From the NCBI GenBank assembly GCA_026393455.1, contig JAPLAE010000098.1, positions 1-41,205 of the forward strand: a stretch of 41,205 bases of DNA, in the 5' to 3' direction. Under the pieces are notes generated by a model that saw only the letters and a list, made by a program, of their open reading frames with translations, was not told the DNA's origin and did not search any database. Origin of the DNA: Actinomycetota bacterium. Lineage in GTDB: Bacteria; Actinomycetota; Acidimicrobiia; Acidimicrobiales; Acidimicrobilacustridaceae. The translations under genes and the position numbers were made by a program. Each line of letters opens with the position of its first letter. The stretch's first letter is position 1. This document shows positions 39,046-41,205 of the stretch, one piece after another.

Positions 39046-39929
39046 AGCTCGAATGGTCCTTTGCCCATTTGGTCGCGAACAGTGACGACCTCGGGTTGGG
39101 TGAGCGAACGTCGCTGCCAGTTCGCTCCGTCGACGACAAGGGTGTGGCCACTAATGAATCGGGCATAGGGCGAGGCAAGGAATGTTGCGGCCCATCCGAG
39201 TTCACGCGGACGGCCAACCCGCAATGCGGGCTGACACGCGTCTTTGTCATTGGTCCGTGCGAGGTTGCCCTTGATGTCATCGGTCATGTCCTCATGAGGC
39301 ATGAGTCCGGGAACTAAGCCGTTGACTTGGATGCCGTACGGGCCCCATTCCACAGCCAAGGTTTCGACCATGTTTTTGACGCCGGCCTTTGCGGCTGCGG
39401 AATGAGCAAACCCGGGACCGCCCGTCCATGCATAGGTGGCCCCGATGTTGATGATGGAACCTGGTGTATTGGCATCGATATGACGACGGGCGAATTCCCG
39501 GGCGCAGAAGTACGTGCCGTTAAGCGTGATGTCGATGACAGTGCGCCACGCGTTTGCCGACATATCTTCCGCCGGAACGGGAAAGTTGGCAGCGGCGTTG
39601 TTGACGAGAATGTCGGGAAGGCCAAACCTTGAAACCGCTGCATCGAATGCGGCCGCGATCGAATCAGGCTCGCGAATGTCGCACTGCACGGTGAGCGCCG
39701 GTGCGCCGAGAGCAGCCATTGCTTCATCGGCCTGCTCAAGATGCTCAGGCTTACGACTCGCCACAACGATGCTTGCGCCAAGTCGCGCGAATTCAGTGGC
39801 AACGGCGCGTCCGAGACCAGTTCCGCCGCCGGTGACGAAAACAACTTTCCCGTCGTAAGTGCCGGCGGGGAGTGCTTGGGCGCCAAGTTCTGGTGCGTCA
39901 GGAAGTCCAATGGGTTCAGAGGTGGACAT
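39042..39929 (-). CDS. 2,4-dienoyl-CoA reductase-like SDR
   Basis: A 295-residue SDR. The cofactor loop TGGGTGLGR begins at residue 33, with ASRKPEHL after strand 2, favouring NADPH. The usual YxxxK tyrosine is replaced: the sequence is HSAAAKAG with Lys181 and Ser177. Asn115 (NNAAANF), Tyr166, Ser177 and Lys181 show the same spacing as Asn148, Tyr199, Ser210 and Lys214 of human mitochondrial 2,4-dienoyl-CoA reductase. It would reduce the conjugated dienoyl-CoA formed from unsaturated fatty acids. It starts 1 bp after the upstream hydratase-like gene and overlaps the next by 4 bp. Confidence 0.87.
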   Translation of the reverse strand: MSTSEPIGLPDAPELGAQALPAGTYDGKVVFVTGGGTGLGRAVATEFARLGASIVVASRKPEHLEQADEAMAALGAPALTVQCDIREPDSIAAAFDAAVSRFGLPDILVNNAAANFPVPAEDMSANAWRTVIDITLNGTYFCAREFARRHIDANTPGSIINIGATYAWTGGPGFAHSAAAKAGVKNMVETLAVEWGPYGIQVNGLVPGLMPHEDMTDDIKGNLARTNDKDACQPALRVGRPRELGWAATFLASPYARFISGHTLVVDGANWQRRSLTQPEVVTVRDQMGKGPFEL

Positions 39930-39930
39930 G

Positions 39931-40710
39931 TCAGCTCCCGCGGTAGTTCGGTGTGCGATCTTCGGCGCGAGCAGCGCGGAATTCGGTGTAGTCCTCGGAC
40001 TTATTGAGGAAGGTTTGGTAAATCAGTTCATCAGCCATCGATGTCGTAATTTCGGGCTGAGCAAGATGCTGGATGACGCGGCGGGCCAACTTGATCGTGA
40101 CCGCAGGTGCTGCGGCGATCTTGAGCGCCATCTCCATTGCTGTGTTGTCGAGTTCTTCACGAGTCACGATGCGCGACACGATGCCAAGAGCGAGTGCTTC
40201 CTGCGCATTGAGCGAACGACCTGTGAGCACCATGTCGCTTACGACGCCGTGGCCACACATTTGAAAGAGGCGACCAACGCCGCCAGTGTCGGGAATGACC
40301 CCGTGGCCCGCTTCAGGAAGCATGAACTTTGCATCTTCAGCAGCGATGCGAATATCGCAAAGAAGTGCACGCTGAAAGGAACCGCCAATCGCCCATCCTT
40401 GGATGGGGACGATGACAGGAGCCTCGAGATCGAACAGTTGTTGGATGCCCTTGTGGCCACGGGTCATCAATTCGTGGTGGGTGAGGCCGGTGGTGTCGTT
40501 GCCGATGGATCCAACATCTCGACCTGAAGACCACGAGTGGCCTTCGCCTCGCCAGATAACTGCTCGGACGGCAGGCGTGGCACGCAGTTCGCCGAGAATG
40601 TCGAACAACTGCTTGTCCATATCGTCAGAGAAGGCATTTCGCTTCTCTTGGTTGTCGTTGGTGATGACGGCGATTGGGCCGTCGATCTCGAGTCGGACCT
40701 GTCCACTCAT
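39931..40710 (-). CDS. Enoyl-CoA hydratase/isomerase-family protein, altered active site
   Basis: A 259-residue crotonase. The first oxyanion segment is HSWSSGRDVGSIG and the second is IQGWAIGGSFQRALLCDIRI. The position of catalytic Glu144 in classical hydratase (GGGCE) is Gln here (GGSFQ), while the second glutamate is kept in LPEAGHGVIPDTGG. A simple hydratase reaction is thus doubtful; isomerase, hydrolase or another crotonase activity is possible. AGGGGGAACC precedes the ATG at 40710. It heads the three-gene operon with the dienoyl reductase-like SDR and an F420-type oxidoreductase, and diverges from the metallo-hydrolase gene. Confidence 0.9.
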   Translation of the reverse strand: MSGQVRLEIDGPIAVITNDNQEKRNAFSDDMDKQLFDILGELRATPAVRAVIWRGEGHSWSSGRDVGSIGNDTTGLTHHELMTRGHKGIQQLFDLEAPVIVPIQGWAIGGSFQRALLCDIRIAAEDAKFMLPEAGHGVIPDTGGVGRLFQMCGHGVVSDMVLTGRSLNAQEALALGIVSRIVTREELDNTAMEMALKIAAAPAVTIKLARRVIQHLAQPEITTSMADELIYQTFLNKSEDYTEFRAARAEDRTPNYRGS

Positions 40711-40825
40711 GGTTCCCCCTGGCAGCATGCGAGTTGTCGCAGTCTTGCCGACTCCGCCGATCCGGGCGAACAAGTCGAAACCTTTGGCGGAGTGAGCCAC
40801 ACTTGAGCCAAACATAAGGGGAGCT

Positions 40826-41205
40826 ATGCGCTGGAAAATCGGTGAAGTCACTGTCACGAAGGTTGTGGAACTCGAACAAGAGCTGCCGCTAAAGGGATTG
40901 CTTCCTGCTGCGACCGAGGAGGCGCTTGCGCCGCACCTTTCTTGGCTCATGCCCCATTTCATTGATGATGAGGGAAACACCGACCTCTCGATTCACGCGT
41001 TTGTGGTTGAAAGCGATGGGCTTCGAATCATTGTTGACACGTGTGTAGGCGATCGAGACATGGCGGGTCTCCCAGGCTTTACTGGCGACCCTGCGTTTCC
41101 GAAGCGGCTCGCCGCAGCCGGTTTCCCTGTTGAGTCGATCGACATCGTGTGTTGCACGCACCTGCATTTCGATCATGTGGGATGGAACACTCGTCTTGAG
41201 GACGG
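40826..41205 (+). CDS. Metallo-beta-lactamase-fold hydrolase, 3' end outside window
   Basis: The first 126 codons of an MBL-fold protein. It begins MRWKIGEVTVTKVVELEQEL, contains SIHAFVVESDGLRIIVDTCVGD, and reaches the zinc motif THLHFDHVGW (HxHxDH) just before the right edge. The N-terminal layout and the TCVGD strand resemble quorum-quenching lactonase-like and related hydrolases, but the remaining metal ligands are outside. AAGGGGAG (40816-40823) gives a clear ribosome-binding site for ATG 40826. It is divergent from the enoyl-CoA hydratase-like operon, 115 bp apart. Confidence 0.9.
   Translation, partial: MRWKIGEVTVTKVVELEQELPLKGLLPAATEEALAPHLSWLMPHFIDDEGNTDLSIHAFVVESDGLRIIVDTCVGDRDMAGLPGFTGDPAFPKRLAAAGFPVESIDIVCCTHLHFDHVGWNTRLED

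Overview
The window looks like a gene-dense piece of an actinobacterial chromosome, most probably Acidimicrobiia or a relative. The grounds are indirect: four luciferase-like F420-type oxidoreductases, an MptB-like polyprenol-phosphate mannosyltransferase, a tiny actinobacterial bL37-like ribosomal protein, an actinobacterial cell-surface domain, frequent GTG starts, GC-rich wobble positions, and many start codons sitting 6-9 nt behind a TAGnnT-like -10 box, as in leaderless actinobacterial transcripts. No rRNA, tRNA, CRISPR array, IS element, prophage or plasmid gene was seen. No gap between genes exceeds about 300 bp.

Layout. 1-2.5 kb: a thiolase cut by the left edge, diverging from a Tat-type surface protein, then a small unknown gene. 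2.5-5.7 kb: a thioesterase coupled to an F420-type oxidoreductase whose 5' end is broken by a 29-bp tandem duplication, then a second, convergent oxidoreductase with a small partner. 5.9-9.7 kb: a small helical protein, a DsbA-like protein, a PAP2 phosphatase, a RecB-like Fe-S nuclease, an alpha/beta hydrolase and an NTF2-like protein. 9.7-16.4 kb: a short-chain dehydrogenase, another oxidoreductase, and a compact five-gene minus-strand operon (DUF2332, Nudix, DUF983, geranylgeranyl-reductase-like flavoprotein, nitronate-monooxygenase-like). 16.5-22.5 kb: a second DUF983, a chagasin-like lipoprotein, an acyl-CoA dehydrogenase, an amidohydrolase, a small basic protein, a flippase-like membrane protein and a CaiB-type CoA transferase. 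22.6-26.3 kb: ferredoxin, ferredoxin reductase, Nudix and MptB-like mannosyltransferase. 26.3-31.4 kb: aminopeptidase N diverging from an adenosine kinase that is coupled to a dienoyl-CoA isomerase, then a gene split by a frameshift. 31.6-34.2 kb: an MBOAT/SGNH O-acetylation pair. 34.2-37.9 kb: housekeeping genes (queF, bL37-like, ychF, DUF192, rsmI) and a SurE-like lipoprotein. 38.0-41.2 kb: an operon of enoyl-CoA hydratase-like protein, 2,4-dienoyl-CoA reductase-like SDR and a fourth oxidoreductase, diverging from a metallo-beta-lactamase-fold gene cut by the right edge.

Functionally the window is dominated by acyl-CoA catabolism (thiolase, thioesterase, acyl-CoA dehydrogenase, two crotonases, two SDRs, CoA transferase) together with flavin/F420 oxidoreductases. 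The dienoyl-CoA isomerase and the 2,4-dienoyl-CoA reductase-like enzyme point to breakdown of unsaturated acyl chains. I see no single novel defence or mobile system. The most notable signals are the leaderless-promoter pattern shared by 16 genes, two apparent frameshifts, an uncatalogued-size bL37-like gene, an exported SurE and the MBOAT-SGNH pair with a five-codon linking cistron.
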